A stretch of 64,000 nucleotides of DNA from positions 39,514 through 103,513 of the forward strand of contig UCJH01000044.1 of the NCBI GenBank assembly GCA_900472785.1, written 5' to 3'. Of the stretch, positions 28,716-36,985 are shown piece by piece. Numbering within the stretch: the first letter of the stretch is position 1; each line of letters opens with the position of its first letter. The notes below the pieces were generated by a model that worked only from the letters and a program-made list of their open reading frames with translations, ran no database searches and was not told the DNA's origin. This DNA comes from Hyphomicrobiales bacterium. Its GTDB lineage: Bacteria > Pseudomonadota > Alphaproteobacteria > Rhizobiales > Rhizobiaceae. Made by a program: the position numbers and the translations under genes.

Positions 28716-30077
28716 TCACGCCTCCTTGAGATCGCCGATCAGGGTCGGCACCAGTTCTCCGACCGTCGGATGAATCGGCATCGCCCACCGAAGCTTTTCG
28801 GTTGTGGAGTCTAGATTCATGGCTTCGAGAACGCCGTAGACGGCTTCGTCTCCCCCGACTCCAAGAAAGGCGGCACCGAGCACTCGATCCGTTTCGGCGT
28901 CCGCAACGAGCTTCATCAGGCCCTGCGTCTCGCCTTTTTCGACGGCCCGACCGACCCGGCTCATCGGACGGGTCGATACCTTGATCCGGTGACCCGCGTC
29001 CCGCGCCTGCTGTTCCGTCATACCCACCCGGCCCAATGGCGGATCGATGTAGAGGCCATAGCCCAGGATGCGATCGGACAACTTTCGGTCACCTCCGTCG
29101 AGGAGGCTTGCCGCCACGATCTCGAAATCGTTGTAGGACGTGTGGGTAAAAGCCCCTCGTCCGTTGCAGTCGCCCAGCGCCCAGATGCCTTCGACATTCG
29201 TCTGCAGGCGCTCGTCCACCGGGATGAATCCACGTCGATCGGTTTCAACCCCGGCGAATTCCAGGCCCAGATCGTCAGTGTTCGGCTGGCGTCCGACGGC
29301 GACGAGGACATGGCTGCCGTAGACGTCACCCTTATCCGTCCGCACGACGATTCCGGCACCATCCTTCGCGACGGATATCAGCTTGTGATCTCGGAATAGA
29401 TTGATACCGTCCTTGCTCAGAATGTCCGCAATGGCTTCCGAGATGTCGGTGTCCTCGCGGGACGCCAAGTGCTGTCCACGCTCGATGACGGTGACCTCAG
29501 CGCCGAAGCGCCGATACATCTGGGCAAATTCCAGTCCGATGTAACTGCCGCCGAGGATTACCAGATGCCTGGGCAGCTCCTCGAGCGCGATGATCGATGT
29601 GCTCGTCAGGTACGGCACATCGACCAGGCCCGGGACATCGGGAATCTGGGGCCGCGCGCCCACATTGATGAAAATCTGCGGGGCGGTGTAGCGCTTGCCG
29701 TCGACTGCCACGGTTTTCGTGGCGATGAATTTGGAATGGCCATAGACCACATCCATGGTCTCGAGACTGTCGAACCAGGACGCCAGACCGCTTCGAGCAT
29801 CAAGCGTCACTTTCCTGGCCCGGGCCGCTACGGCGGCCATGTCGACGGTCGGAGGGCCACTGAGCTTGACGCCGTACTCCGCTGCGCGCCGCGCGACCTC
29901 TGCGGTCTTGGCACTGGCGACCAGCGCCTTGGTCGGCATGCATCCGGCATTGACGCAGGTGCCGCCAAGAAACTTCCGTTCGATCAGGACCACCTTGCGG
30001 CCCATGGCGGCCATACGGGCGGCGAGGAATGGCCCGGCTTGGCCGGCACCGATGAAGATCGCGTCGTATTCTCTCAT
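28716..30077 (-). CDS. FAD-dependent pyridine nucleotide-disulfide oxidoreductase, MerA-like without metal-binding ends
   Basis: The 453-residue flavoprotein has an N-terminal FAD motif ([14 protein letters not shown]), the redox-active CVNAGC pair (Cys41, Cys46), an NAD(P) Rossmann motif ([17 protein letters not shown]), the second FAD motif near ALGDCNGRG and a C-terminal dimer domain with HPTVGE. It resembles mercuric and dihydrolipoyl reductases, but lacks the N-terminal HMA domain and the terminal vicinal cysteines of MerA. It probably reduces a small disulfide or a quinone. Its start overlaps the stop of the upstream membrane gene (ATGA). Confidence 0.88.
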   Translation of the reverse strand: MREYDAIFIGAGQAGPFLAARMAAMGRKVVLIERKFLGGTCVNAGCMPTKALVASAKTAEVARRAAEYGVKLSGPPTVDMAAVAARARKVTLDARSGLASWFDSLETMDVVYGHSKFIATKTVAVDGKRYTAPQIFINVGARPQIPDVPGLVDVPYLTSTSIIALEELPRHLVILGGSYIGLEFAQMYRRFGAEVTVIERGQHLASREDTDISEAIADILSKDGINLFRDHKLISVAKDGAGIVVRTDKGDVYGSHVLVAVGRQPNTDDLGLEFAGVETDRRGFIPVDERLQTNVEGIWALGDCNGRGAFTHTSYNDFEIVAASLLDGGDRKLSDRILGYGLYIDPPLGRVGMTEQQARDAGHRIKVSTRPMSRVGRAVEKGETQGLMKLVADAETDRVLGAAFLGVGGDEAVYGVLEAMNLDSTTEKLRWAMPIHPTVGELVPTLIGDLKEA

Positions 30078-30535
30078 GACACGGCCGCCACTGTGAGCAG
30101 GGCCAGCACGATGGCGACCACGTCTTCGATCAGGGCGGCGGGCAGGTCGCGACCGAAACGGTTGGCGAGATAGGCACGCGCCGCCGCCCCACCGAATGTG
30201 CCGATCACAGCGCCGATGACGCCTGCGATAAGACCGACGACCAACATACCCCCGGCCGACGCTATTGTTGCGCCGCTCAGTGCGCCCATAACGATGCGTG
30301 CGCCGAACTGCATGAGCACTTTGCGCGATGGCGTGCTGGGAAGCTGGTCGGTGATGAGTTCGACAACAGCGAGGACGGTGAAGATCGCGACCGCCCAGAA
30401 CGACCCCATAAAGGAAAGGCTGCTCTGGGAGATATCAAACCATCCGAGATAGGCACCCCAGGCGACGGCGGCGGGAGCGGTCATGGCGCGAAGGCCTGCG
30501 ACGATGCCGATAAGAATTGCGAGAAGAATGAGCAT
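30074..30535 (-). CDS. DUF4126-like small membrane protein
   Basis: The 153-residue protein has about five membrane helices, with glycine-rich repeats (SGATIASAGGMLVVGLIAGV, then GTFGGAAARAYL) typical of the DUF4126 family. GGAGAAC is placed seven bases before ATG 30535. The longer upstream frame crosses a strong terminator and is rejected. It overlaps the flavoprotein start by four bases, so the two are co-translated. The function is unknown. Confidence 0.78.
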   Translation of the reverse strand: MLILLAILIGIVAGLRAMTAPAAVAWGAYLGWFDISQSSLSFMGSFWAVAIFTVLAVVELITDQLPSTPSRKVLMQFGARIVMGALSGATIASAGGMLVVGLIAGVIGAVIGTFGGAAARAYLANRFGRDLPAALIEDVVAIVLALLTVAAVS

Positions 30536-30555
30536 TCGAGTTCTCCTGAAATCTG

Positions 30556-30614
30556 CAAAATAAAGAAACGTGCCGCGGGTGCTTGGCGGCGGACGGAGGG
30601 ATTCCCGCGGCACG
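30556..30614 (-). terminator. rho-independent terminator after the haloperoxidase-like hydrolase
   Basis: cgtgccgcggg (30569-30579) and cccgcggcacg (30604-30614) form a perfect 11-bp GC-rich stem. On the minus strand it is followed by TTTCTTTATTTT, a classic U-rich tail. It lies 20 bases past the hydrolase stop and just before the membrane-protein start. Confidence 0.8.
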
Positions 30615-30633
30615 TCTGGGACGCCCGAAGGCG

Positions 30634-31611
30634 TCAGCTCTGGAAGAAAGCGAGGAGGTCGGCGTTGACCACGTCGGGATTGATCGTGCACATGCCGTGG
30701 CCGAGACCGGGATAGGTCTTGAGCGTGCCGTTCTTGAGCAGCTTAGACGACAGAGGCGCGGAGTCGGCATAGGGGACGATCTGGTCGTCGTCACCGTGCA
30801 TCACGAGGACCGGAAGCTCGATCGCCTTGAGGTCGTCGGTGAAATCGGTTTCGGAGAACGCCTTGATGCAGTCGTAATGAGCTTTCGCGCCGCCCATCAT
30901 GCCCTGCCTCCACCAATTCTGGATGACGCCTTCCGACGCCTGCGCGCCGGGACGGTTGAAGCCGTAGAACGGACCCGAGGGAACATCACGGTAGAACTGC
31001 GCCCGGTTGGCGATCAGCGCGGCGCGGAACCCGTCGAACACCTCGATCGGAAGACCGCCGGGGTTCTTCTCCGACTTGACCATGATCGGCGGCACCGCGC
31101 CGATGATGACGGCCTTGGAGACGCGGCCCTTTTTGGAGCGGGCAACATAGTGGACAACTTCGCCGCCGCCCGTGGAGTGGCCGACATGGATCGCGTTCTT
31201 GAGATCGAGTTTTTCAGCCAGCTCCGCGACGTCGGCGGCGTAGGTGTCCATCTCGTTGCCCGTGTCGGTCTGGGTGGAGCGGCCATGGCCGCGGCGATCG
31301 TGGGCGATGACGCGAAAGCCCTTCTGGAAGAAGAACATCATCTGGTTGTCCCAATCATCGGCCGACAGCGGCCAGCCATGATGGAAGACGACGGCCTGAG
31401 CGTCCTTCGGCCCCCAGTCCTTGTAGAAGATTTCCGTGCCGTCGGTCGTGGTGACGAAGCCCATGTTCATATTCCCCTGTTCGGTTGATGTGGATTGGGT
31501 TGCGGCGGAGGCCCACGTGGGAAGCGCGACGACGGCGACCGTCGCACCTCCTGCGAGGAGGAAGTCACGCCGGGTGGCCATCAGCTGTGTTGCGATGACG
31601 GTGCTATTCAT
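30634..31611 (-). CDS. Tat-exported alpha/beta hydrolase, non-heme chloroperoxidase-like
   Basis: The 325-residue protein has a twin-arginine signal (TRRDFLLAGG, Arg14-Arg15). After it comes a cofactor-free haloperoxidase-type alpha/beta hydrolase: HHGWPLSADDWDNQM, nucleophile Ser146 in GHSTGGG, acid in MHGDDDQIVP and His in GLGHGMC. Family members form peracids or hydrolyse esters. Export by Tat and a nearby catalase suggest an extracytoplasmic role in the redox island. It is monocistronic by its own terminator. Confidence 0.88.
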   Translation of the reverse strand: MNSTVIATQLMATRRDFLLAGGATVAVVALPTWASAATQSTSTEQGNMNMGFVTTTDGTEIFYKDWGPKDAQAVVFHHGWPLSADDWDNQMMFFFQKGFRVIAHDRRGHGRSTQTDTGNEMDTYAADVAELAEKLDLKNAIHVGHSTGGGEVVHYVARSKKGRVSKAVIIGAVPPIMVKSEKNPGGLPIEVFDGFRAALIANRAQFYRDVPSGPFYGFNRPGAQASEGVIQNWWRQGMMGGAKAHYDCIKAFSETDFTDDLKAIELPVLVMHGDDDQIVPYADSAPLSSKLLKNGTLKTYPGLGHGMCTINPDVVNADLLAFFQS

Positions 31612-31762
31612 GTCCGTCTCCCTTTATGCGAGGATGCCTGTGTTTCGACGAAATGGACGGTGCTACGGATTTGGGTGTGAATCGAGTAAAGCGTCGTAAA
31701 TTGATGATAAGCACGACATTCGGCCGTTTTGCCTAGTGCCCGATCCAAAGCAACTTCGCGGA

Positions 31763-32675
31763 CTATCCGATAACGAACCGATAGGCTTCGCCCTGACGCT
31801 CGGCATATCCAACGCCGGGATAGGTCCAATGGTAGCCCAAAAGTTTGATCTTCTCCGATGCCGCGCGGTCGAGAAGCCTGCGGCGATGCTTCAGGGCAAG
31901 TTCGGGATCGGTGTCGAAACCGAAATGCCATTGGGGGTGGGCGAAAAAGATGACGTCATTCGTGCAGGCGTCACCCGTGATCAGAAGGTTGTCGCGCCCC
32001 GCGAGCTCGACGGAGATATGGCCTGGCGTATGTCCAGGGGTATCGACCAAGGACATTCCCCGCACGATCTCGTCTCCCGCCTTCACCCGAGTGAGGCGGT
32101 CCTCGACGGCAAAAAGATCGCGTTGCGCGCCTTTCGCGAAGCCGTGAAGCGCCGCAGGCCTGCGCGCCTCGAACTGCTTGTCGGTCCAGAAGTCCCACTC
32201 GGTCTGGCTGATATAATACTGCGCGTTTGGATAGAGAACCTTGCCTTCCGGTGTGGTCGGGATGGGCATGTGTGAAGACGACCTTAGTGATCGACTCAGG
32301 TGCAACGCCCGCCGCCCTGAGGTTTTCGGCCAGGCGGCCCGTGCTGTCCTGAAAGTTTACCCCGGCACCATTGTCAATCAGGATGAGATCGTTGCCATGC
32401 CTGATCAATGGAACGTTGGCCTGAACGCGCGCTCCCGCAAGATCTCCTCCAAGCGACGTCAGGATCGGCTTGCGCTCTTCGGGCGAAGCATCAGGGAGCA
32501 GGACGTCTGCCGAAAGCGTGAGGAACCCGTCGCTTAAAACCGTGATGTCGAATTCACCGTGATCGAACCTATGGGCCTGAGAGGCCCCAGCGGGCCGAGC
32601 CATCACCGCGGCGGCGGCGGCGGCCGTTGTGGCAAGGAATCCTCGCCGTGTCATGTCTGCTGAAATGAAATCCAT
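31763..32675 (-). pseudogene. metallo-beta-lactamase-fold hydrolase, frameshifted
   Basis: ATG 32675 (GGAGG upstream) begins a Tat signal (TRRGFLATT), and the N-terminal domain reads to VVFTHAHPDH, the metal-binding motif, at about 32255. There the frame goes wrong. The rest (IPTTPEGKVLYPNAQYYISQ, then DTPGHTPGH, then LLITGDA) continues in another frame to 31763. The join reads cat-ccc-gac-cac, followed at once by what looks like the end of a second atcccgacca copy, so a short deletion between repeats may explain it. Two partly overlapping ORFs remain; neither has a full active site. Confidence 0.7.
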
Positions 32676-32776
32676 GTCTCGTCCTCCGACGGTTGATGTC
32701 CGTGGGAATCTCGTTCCGGATGAGCGAAGTTGCGAGTAAATGGTTGTGAATTGGTGCGAACTGCGGGTTCGCACCA

Positions 32777-35536
32777 TCATTGAAGGTCGGCGTTGTGACG
32801 CGCGTCTGGTCGAACCTGTGGTTTGAGGACAGTCTCGGAAGTTATGGGCTTAACATGATATCCCGCAAGTTCACTCGAAAGATCGGCCGATATCCGGCGC
32901 TCCCATGCCAGTGCCTGCTCGGAGCGAGCCATTTCAAGGCCTGCTTCAAAGAACTGATTTGCAGTTTGGATGGCGTCGGCTCCTCCCTCCTCGAGAATCA
33001 GCCGGGCTTTAACCCGCAACAGTTCCGGACGACACCATCGCTCCCCGGAACGCTGACCGTCGCTTAACGCAATGTCGATGACCTGATGCGCTTCCGCGAA
33101 ACGGCCGAGACGGGCGAGTGCCTGAGCCTCCAAAGCTTGGAAGGCCGACACGAACAGGGTGAACCCGGCCTTTTCCAGGACAGCCATGCTCGAGCACAAC
33201 TCGGCCAGGCACTCCTCCGTCCGCCCCTCGCGGAACGCAAGGTCGGCACTGAAGCAGCGCGCATAGGCGCTCCAGACGTCGAGCGACAGGGATTTGGTGT
33301 GCTCTGCGAGAAGTGCGATGTATTTCTCTGCCAGATCGACCCTGTCCTCAAGGAGCGCGATCGGGCATGCGGCTTCGGCCAGGACGTTGGTCAGCGATAG
33401 ATCGTGTCCGATCGACGTCGTGTAATCGACAGTCTCCTCTACCACTCGCAGCGCCTGCTCGGCATCTCCGAGAATCCAATAGCATCTGGCAAGAATGATC
33501 TTGGCCGTGGCCTTCTGATCGAACTGGAATCTGGTGGTGGGAGGGAGCGCCTCGTATTCCTCGATCATTTGCTCCAGCAGGTCGCGTGCTTCTGCATGTC
33601 GGCCGAGCCAATGCAGGGTCGCGCCCATGATCCGCTTGCCGATGACCACATCGATCGGCTCGGTCGAGCCTGCGGCGCGCGTGTGGAACATCTGGGCCAA
33701 TTCCAGTCCAAGAAGCGGTTCGGCGCGGTTTATGGCGTCCACCCAGAGCGCCCAGACCGCGCGGAGCTGATAGTCGATGTCACCGAGTTGTTCGGCGATG
33801 CGCAGGGCCGTCGTCCATGCGTCGATGCCCTTCTGGGGTCCCTCCGTCGATCGCATCTGCGGCCAGCCGAGGGCGGCGTACAGTTTCATCCGGCTCCGCT
33901 CGTCCAGGTCAGGATGGTTGTCGAGATAGGCAATTGCCTTGGTCACGAAAACGAAGCACTCGTCCAGGAGCGAGAAGCGAAAGAACAACGGCAGAGCCGC
34001 GACGGTCAATCGCACGCCCGCCAGCGGGTTCCCTCCTGGTTCAAACGCCCAGTTCAGGGAAAGACGCAGGCTCGGAACATGCTGCGAGAAGTCTTCGGGC
34101 CATTCCTCCACGGCCGTCGAGTATAATACGTGTTCGTGATCCTCGAGCAGCCCTCTGAGGAAGGTGGCGAGACGCTCGACAACCGTCGCGGTCGCGCCGC
34201 TTTCCAAAAGCTTTTCCGAGGCATAGAGACGCGTGGTATCAAGCAATCGAAGCCGTGTGCCGTCCGATCCGGGCTCAATCGCCAACAGAGACTTGCTGAC
34301 CAGGTTGTCGATCAAGTCGTCCGCATCGGGACTGGAGAGTACGGCAGCCGCCGCCGCCGTGGTGAACCAACCTCTGAAGATCGACAGTTGCTGAAGCGCG
34401 CGCTGTTCCTCGGGCGTAAGCACCAGGTAGCTCCAGTCAAGCGTCGCCCTGAGGGTCTGGTGCCTTACGAGAGCAGTTCGCCGCCCGCGCGTCAAAAGGC
34501 GGAACCTGTCATTCAGGGAAGCCGCGACAGCCTTGGCGGACATCCTGTCCATACGCGCGGCGGCCAGTTCGATCGCAAGTGCAATCCCGTCGAGTTGGCG
34601 ACAGATGTCTGCGACATGCGTCGCGTCCTCCTCGGTGAGCTCGTATCCGCCCCGGCCGGCAGCGGCGCGCTCAACGAAGAGCTGCACGGCCGCGGATCGC
34701 AATGCCTCGTCTGCCGATACCTCGACGGCCGGGAGTTCAAGTGGCTCAAGGCGGTGCACCCACTCGCCATAAGCCCTCAGCGGCTCGCGGCTCGTGGCGA
34801 CGAAACGCGTGGCCCTGGTCGCTGAGAGTATGGCCTCGACGAAGGTCGCCGCCTCGTCGACCACGTGTTCGCAGCTGTCGAGAACGATGATGATATCGTG
34901 TCCGTCCAGGGCGGCAGCGACTTCCGCATGAATGTCATCCGTTCTTGAAAGAATGTTCAGTTTCGAGGCAACTTCGGTCGAGATCAATTCGCCTGTACTG
35001 AGTTCCGCAAGGTCGACCCAGATGACATCCGCAGGGATCTGATCAGTGACCACCTTCGCGACCGTCGACTTCCCGATCCCACCAGGGCCGACAATAGTGA
35101 GCAACCTTGCCTTGTCGAGCTGCTCCATGAGCGCGGCCACAGCCCGCTCCCGCCCGTAGATTCCCGAAAAAGGCCGCGCCGTCCCTGCGCCAACCGCCGT
35201 TGGAGGATCACTCGCCTGTGAAATTTCCCTGACCGAAGCGATCAGGGCATAGCCCCGACCAGGAACATTGGCGATATATCTCGACTCTGACTTGGTGTCG
35301 CCGAGCGCCCGTCTGAGCGCTGAGATGTGAACTCTGAGGTTCGTGTCGTCGACATAGGTGTCCGGCCAAGCGTGCTTGACGATCTCGGCGTTCGTCAACA
35401 GTCGGCCGGCATTGGTAACGAGGAATAGAAGGATGTCGATGGCGCGACTGCCCAGCACGACGGGCTCGCCGTCACGCGTCAACATTCGCTGTGCCACCCT
35501 CAGCTCGAAGGGGCCGAATCTGAATCCCTCTTCCAC
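32777..35536 (-). CDS. winged-helix/NB-ARC/TPR STAND transcriptional regulator
   Basis: The 919-residue protein has an OmpR-type winged helix (residues 1-100; RVHISALRRALGD, VPGRGYALI). A STAND-type ATPase follows (Walker A GPGGIGKST at 150-158, Walker B IIIVLD at 215-220, sensor TSREPLRA) with a helical TPR-like C-terminus from about residue 450. Such AfsR-like proteins are thought to switch transcription on ATP binding and ligand capture by the TPR region. It is divergent from a sugar isomerase and paralogous to the regulator on its other side. It probably controls the minus-strand redox genes. Confidence 0.87.
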   Translation of the reverse strand: MEEGFRFGPFELRVAQRMLTRDGEPVVLGSRAIDILLFLVTNAGRLLTNAEIVKHAWPDTYVDDTNLRVHISALRRALGDTKSESRYIANVPGRGYALIASVREISQASDPPTAVGAGTARPFSGIYGRERAVAALMEQLDKARLLTIVGPGGIGKSTVAKVVTDQIPADVIWVDLAELSTGELISTEVASKLNILSRTDDIHAEVAAALDGHDIIIVLDSCEHVVDEAATFVEAILSATRATRFVATSREPLRAYGEWVHRLEPLELPAVEVSADEALRSAAVQLFVERAAAGRGGYELTEEDATHVADICRQLDGIALAIELAAARMDRMSAKAVAASLNDRFRLLTRGRRTALVRHQTLRATLDWSYLVLTPEEQRALQQLSIFRGWFTTAAAAAVLSSPDADDLIDNLVSKSLLAIEPGSDGTRLRLLDTTRLYASEKLLESGATATVVERLATFLRGLLEDHEHVLYSTAVEEWPEDFSQHVPSLRLSLNWAFEPGGNPLAGVRLTVAALPLFFRFSLLDECFVFVTKAIAYLDNHPDLDERSRMKLYAALGWPQMRSTEGPQKGIDAWTTALRIAEQLGDIDYQLRAVWALWVDAINRAEPLLGLELAQMFHTRAAGSTEPIDVVIGKRIMGATLHWLGRHAEARDLLEQMIEEYEALPPTTRFQFDQKATAKIILARCYWILGDAEQALRVVEETVDYTTSIGHDLSLTNVLAEAACPIALLEDRVDLAEKYIALLAEHTKSLSLDVWSAYARCFSADLAFREGRTEECLAELCSSMAVLEKAGFTLFVSAFQALEAQALARLGRFAEAHQVIDIALSDGQRSGERWCRPELLRVKARLILEEGGADAIQTANQFFEAGLEMARSEQALAWERRISADLSSELAGYHVKPITSETVLKPQVRPDARHNADLQ

Positions 35537-35733
35537 CGTTTTTCTCCACCAAGCGAAGGCAGGTTAGCATTCCGGATTCTCTGGTCGAATAAATCTTTGA
35601 AAAAAGACGACCCGGCGGTCGGAGCGTCAATTCAACGCAAAATTGCTTGCTCCCGACTGAAATCGGCCGAGACACTGCCGCTGAATTCGCACTTCGCCGT
35701 CACACCGAGCCCGGACTGGGCCGTTGCACCCCC

Positions 35734-35759
35734 AGATTTGCAAAGATTTGCAAAGATTT
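35734..35759. repeat. tandem repeat of AGATTTGCAA in the divergent intergenic region
   Basis: Two exact tandem copies of AGATTTGCAA plus a partial third (AGATTT) lie in the 374-bp gap between the STAND regulator and the sugar isomerase genes. Ten-base periodicity puts copies on the same DNA face, as in OmpR-type regulator binding sites. I see no gene in 35537-35910. Confidence 0.55.
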
Positions 35760-35910
35760 TCAGCGATTGATTCGAGATATGAACCCGTCGAGCGGTGTAA
35801 TGAAGCAAGTTCGTGTGCGTCGGTACTAATCGAGGATATCACCGTGTAGAGTGCATCGACATTCGGCGGTTTAGCGCCGCCGCCCTGATCCATTCCTCAG
35901 GAGGAGAAGA

Positions 35911-36870
35911 ATGAGGATCGGCGTGGTTTCAGACAGCCTTGCCAAGCTTTCCCTGGAGGAAATGCTGGATCATGCCGTCAATTTCGGCATGTCGGGTGTC
36001 GAGGTGAACACGGGTGGATGGTCGACAGCTCCGCATTTCGACTTAGACGCCATGCTTTCGAGCGCGGAGGCCCGTCGAGGGTTTCGGGACGCCTTCCAAA
36101 CCCGTAGCCTCGAAATCGTCGCGTTGAACGCGAATGGAAATCCAGTTCATCCGGTGGACGCGACGCAGGCCGAATGCCTGCGGAACACGATCCGCATTGC
36201 CGGCGAGCTGGGCGTGAAGACGGTATGCGCGATGTCTGGATTGCCGGCGGGCGGTCCCGGCGACCGGCTGCCGAATTGGGTCGTGGTCAGTTGGCCGCCC
36301 GAGGTTCAGGAGACGTTGAACTACCAATGGAACGACGTCCTGTTTCCCTTCTGGCGTGACACGGTCGAGTTGGCCAAGCAATGCGGCGTCGAGCAGATAG
36401 CGCTCGAACTCTGCGGGCATCAATGTGTCTACAATGTCCCCACCCTCATGATGCTGCGCAGCGAGGTCGGACCTACTGTCGGGGCGAACCTTGATCCCTC
36501 ACACCTTTTCTGGATGGGCGCGGACCCGCTCGCCTCGATCGCCGCACTCAAGGATGCCATCCATCATGTCCACATCAAGGACACCTTGTTGAACCAGCGG
36601 GTCCAGCCCACGATGGGTTTGCTCGACAACGGCGCGATAGCGGATGTAGCCGGGCGAAGTTGGAGTTATGTCACCCCGGGTTTCGGTCATCCGGAGGGCT
36701 GGTGGCGCTCGTTCGTCTACGAACTCCGGATGGTCGGCTATGACGGCTGGCTGTCCATCGAGCATGAGGACTTTCTTGTCGCCAACGTCGAAGGCCTCCG
36801 AACGACGATGGAAATGTTCAGGAAGTTCCTGCCTGTCGCGCCATCGGATTTTGCGCTACAGCAAATCTGA
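35911..36870 (+). CDS. sugar phosphate isomerase/epimerase (AP-endonuclease-2 TIM barrel)
   Basis: The 319-residue TIM-barrel protein of the xylose-isomerase-like family has metal-binding residues seen in ALELCGHQ, NLDPSHLFWMG, HVHIKD and SIEHED. Members epimerise or dehydrate sugars and inositols. AGGAGGAGA precedes the ATG. It is followed 115 bp later by a second STAND regulator on the same strand and is divergent from the first, so both regulators may control it. The substrate is unknown. Confidence 0.86.
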   Translation: MRIGVVSDSLAKLSLEEMLDHAVNFGMSGVEVNTGGWSTAPHFDLDAMLSSAEARRGFRDAFQTRSLEIVALNANGNPVHPVDATQAECLRNTIRIAGELGVKTVCAMSGLPAGGPGDRLPNWVVVSWPPEVQETLNYQWNDVLFPFWRDTVELAKQCGVEQIALELCGHQCVYNVPTLMMLRSEVGPTVGANLDPSHLFWMGADPLASIAALKDAIHHVHIKDTLLNQRVQPTMGLLDNGAIADVAGRSWSYVTPGFGHPEGWWRSFVYELRMVGYDGWLSIEHEDFLVANVEGLRTTMEMFRKFLPVAPSDFALQQI

Positions 36871-36985
36871 TCTCTCCGCACAAAGCATAATATGCAGCAT
36901 TCCTTGTCTTCGCTATGTTCTGCCGCGGATTGTTGGAAGCGGGTCTGATCCATGCTCAGGGTCTGGCTCAACCAGGAGACGATGC

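Noticed and set aside
35627..35893. 88-codon minus-strand frame in the divergent STAND/isomerase gap
   Set aside because: No ribosome-binding site or family features; it overlaps the tandem repeat and the isomerase promoter region.
36668..36985. N-terminal extension of the second STAND regulator
   Set aside because: It overlaps the isomerase gene out of frame and has no counterpart in the paralog; TTG 36986 is the better start.
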